Positions 63,521 through 64,000 of a DNA stretch of 64,000 nt are shown in pieces (the first letter of the stretch is position 1; each line of letters begins with the position of its first letter). Both the position numbers and the translations under genes were made by a program. This DNA comes from Planctomycetaceae bacterium (lineage in GTDB: Bacteria; Planctomycetota; Planctomycetia; Pirellulales; Lacipirellulaceae), in the NCBI GenBank assembly GCA_002702655.1, contig PABB01000068.1, positions 62,001 through 126,000 of the forward strand, given 5' to 3'. A model generated the notes under the pieces. That model made no database searches and was not told the origin of the DNA. It saw nothing but the letters and a program-made list of their open reading frames with translations.

Positions 63521-63893
63521 CAATGGCGGGAGCGGAGTTCGCCGCACCGCCGGCGGCCGGCCGACCACCCAGGCATGCGCGAAACGGAAAACGAAGTCGC
63601 AGCCGCAGAGGGATCTCTGCAGTCGCTACCGGGCGTCTTGCGGGATTCCTAAAACTCTTGCCCGCATTCTTTGCCGACAGATTTGACCGTGCTGCCTACA
63701 ATGGGACGCAGGCGGGACTTATCCACTCCAGCCGCAACGCCGCGCTGCGCCGACCCTTGCCGTGGTCGGTTGGCATTCGCGAGAGTTGCAGGTCACGCCG
63801 GGGCGGCAGGCGGCCATGGCGGATCTTCCCCGCAGCGAAGCGGCGACGGCGCGGGAACCGCCATATCGAGCGCGGAACACAGAGGAACAGGGC
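63521..63893. other. intergenic region before the large surface-protein gene
   Basis: No gene is supported in these 373 bp. A TACAAT box at 63697-63702 may be a -10 element but lacks a well-placed -35 box. Confidence 0.35.
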
Positions 63894-64000
63894 ATGGCAC
63901 GCGGGCGACACGCGAAACGATCTGGCATGGCAGCCAGCCGGCGGCGGCGGTTGCAGTTTGAGACGCTGGAGAACCGCGCGCTGCTCAGCTTGACGCACCT
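63894..64000 (+). CDS. start of a large surface protein (3' partial)
   Basis: The reading frame is open to the window end. The first 35 residues are Arg-rich (MARGRHAKRSGMAASRRRR) and continue LQFETLENRALLSLTH, a motif of the N-termini of very large planctomycete surface and adhesion proteins, where a basic start precedes L-E-x-R-x-L-L-S. A GAGG ribosome binding site lies 9 bases upstream. The rest of the protein is outside the window, so domains are unknown. Confidence 0.7.
   Translation, partial: MARGRHAKRSGMAASRRRRLQFETLENRALLSLTH

Noticed and set aside
63683..63702. TTGACC ... TACAAT as a promoter for the last gene
   Set aside because: The two boxes are only 8 nt apart, too close for a sigma-70-type promoter.

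Overview
The window is high-GC bacterial chromosome, most probably from a planctomycete of the order Pirellulales. The evidence is the mix of secreted sulfatases with dockerin-like and PEP-CTERM tails, the basic start followed by FETLENRALLSL (typical of large planctomycete surface proteins) on the last gene, the long LptE/BamD-type lipoproteins, and many GTG starts. No rRNA, tRNA, CRISPR array or complete transposon was recognised. The assignment rests on protein style, not on a marker gene.

Layout. 1-5.8 kb: the end of a parvulin-type prolyl isomerase, a toxin-antitoxin-like pair, an AlaC-type aminotransferase, three small hypothetical genes (one a DUF5076 protein), a phytanoyl-CoA-dioxygenase-like enzyme and a Gfo/Idh/MocA oxidoreductase. 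5.9-9.2 kb: a YtrA-type GntR regulator with its ABC ATPase and a double-length ABC-2 permease. 9.6-10.7 kb: carA. 10.8-19.6 kb: a sulfatase island with two tandem near-copies on the minus strand and a third, divergent one on the plus strand, all ending in dockerin-like and PEP-CTERM regions. 19.8-28.3 kb: purA, uppS-cdsA, and the conserved set phoH, pgpH, ybeY and a CorC/HlyC-type CBS protein. 28.2-36.6 kb: a PEP-CTERM protein, rdgB, an M20 amidohydrolase, a GH44 glucanase, a PQQ-type beta-propeller and a HEAT-repeat protein. 36.9-41.3 kb: an oligopeptide ABC importer (oppA-oppB-oppC, minus strand) without its ATPases. 41.6-47.3 kb: a SpoU methyltransferase, a secreted RbsD-like protein, small membrane and zinc-ribbon proteins, a DUF2179-type protein and cstA. 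47.7-53.2 kb: trxB, an Nramp-like transporter, asnS and a PpsR-type regulator. 53.3-60.3 kb, minus strand: an isolated fliM, proA, folP, lptE, a BamD-like lipoprotein and a secreted hypothetical protein. 60.7-64 kb: sppA, a VOC protein and the start of a large surface protein.

The genes are mostly housekeeping; the unusual signal is in the gaps. At least ten intergenic gaps contain degenerate arrays with an exact 7-nt period, often just before a start codon and several as inverted pairs. Three more gaps have inverted arms with 8-10-nt periods. A second repeat class is a roughly 75-bp element bounded by GTGCCAC...GTGGCAC in which each arm is itself a hairpin (three copies of one subfamily, two of another). 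Other perfect palindromes cluster in gaps, and one lies in frame inside the leader of the lptE gene. I read these as families of small, probably non-autonomous repeats that colonise gene boundaries. That is an inference which a genome-wide count would test.
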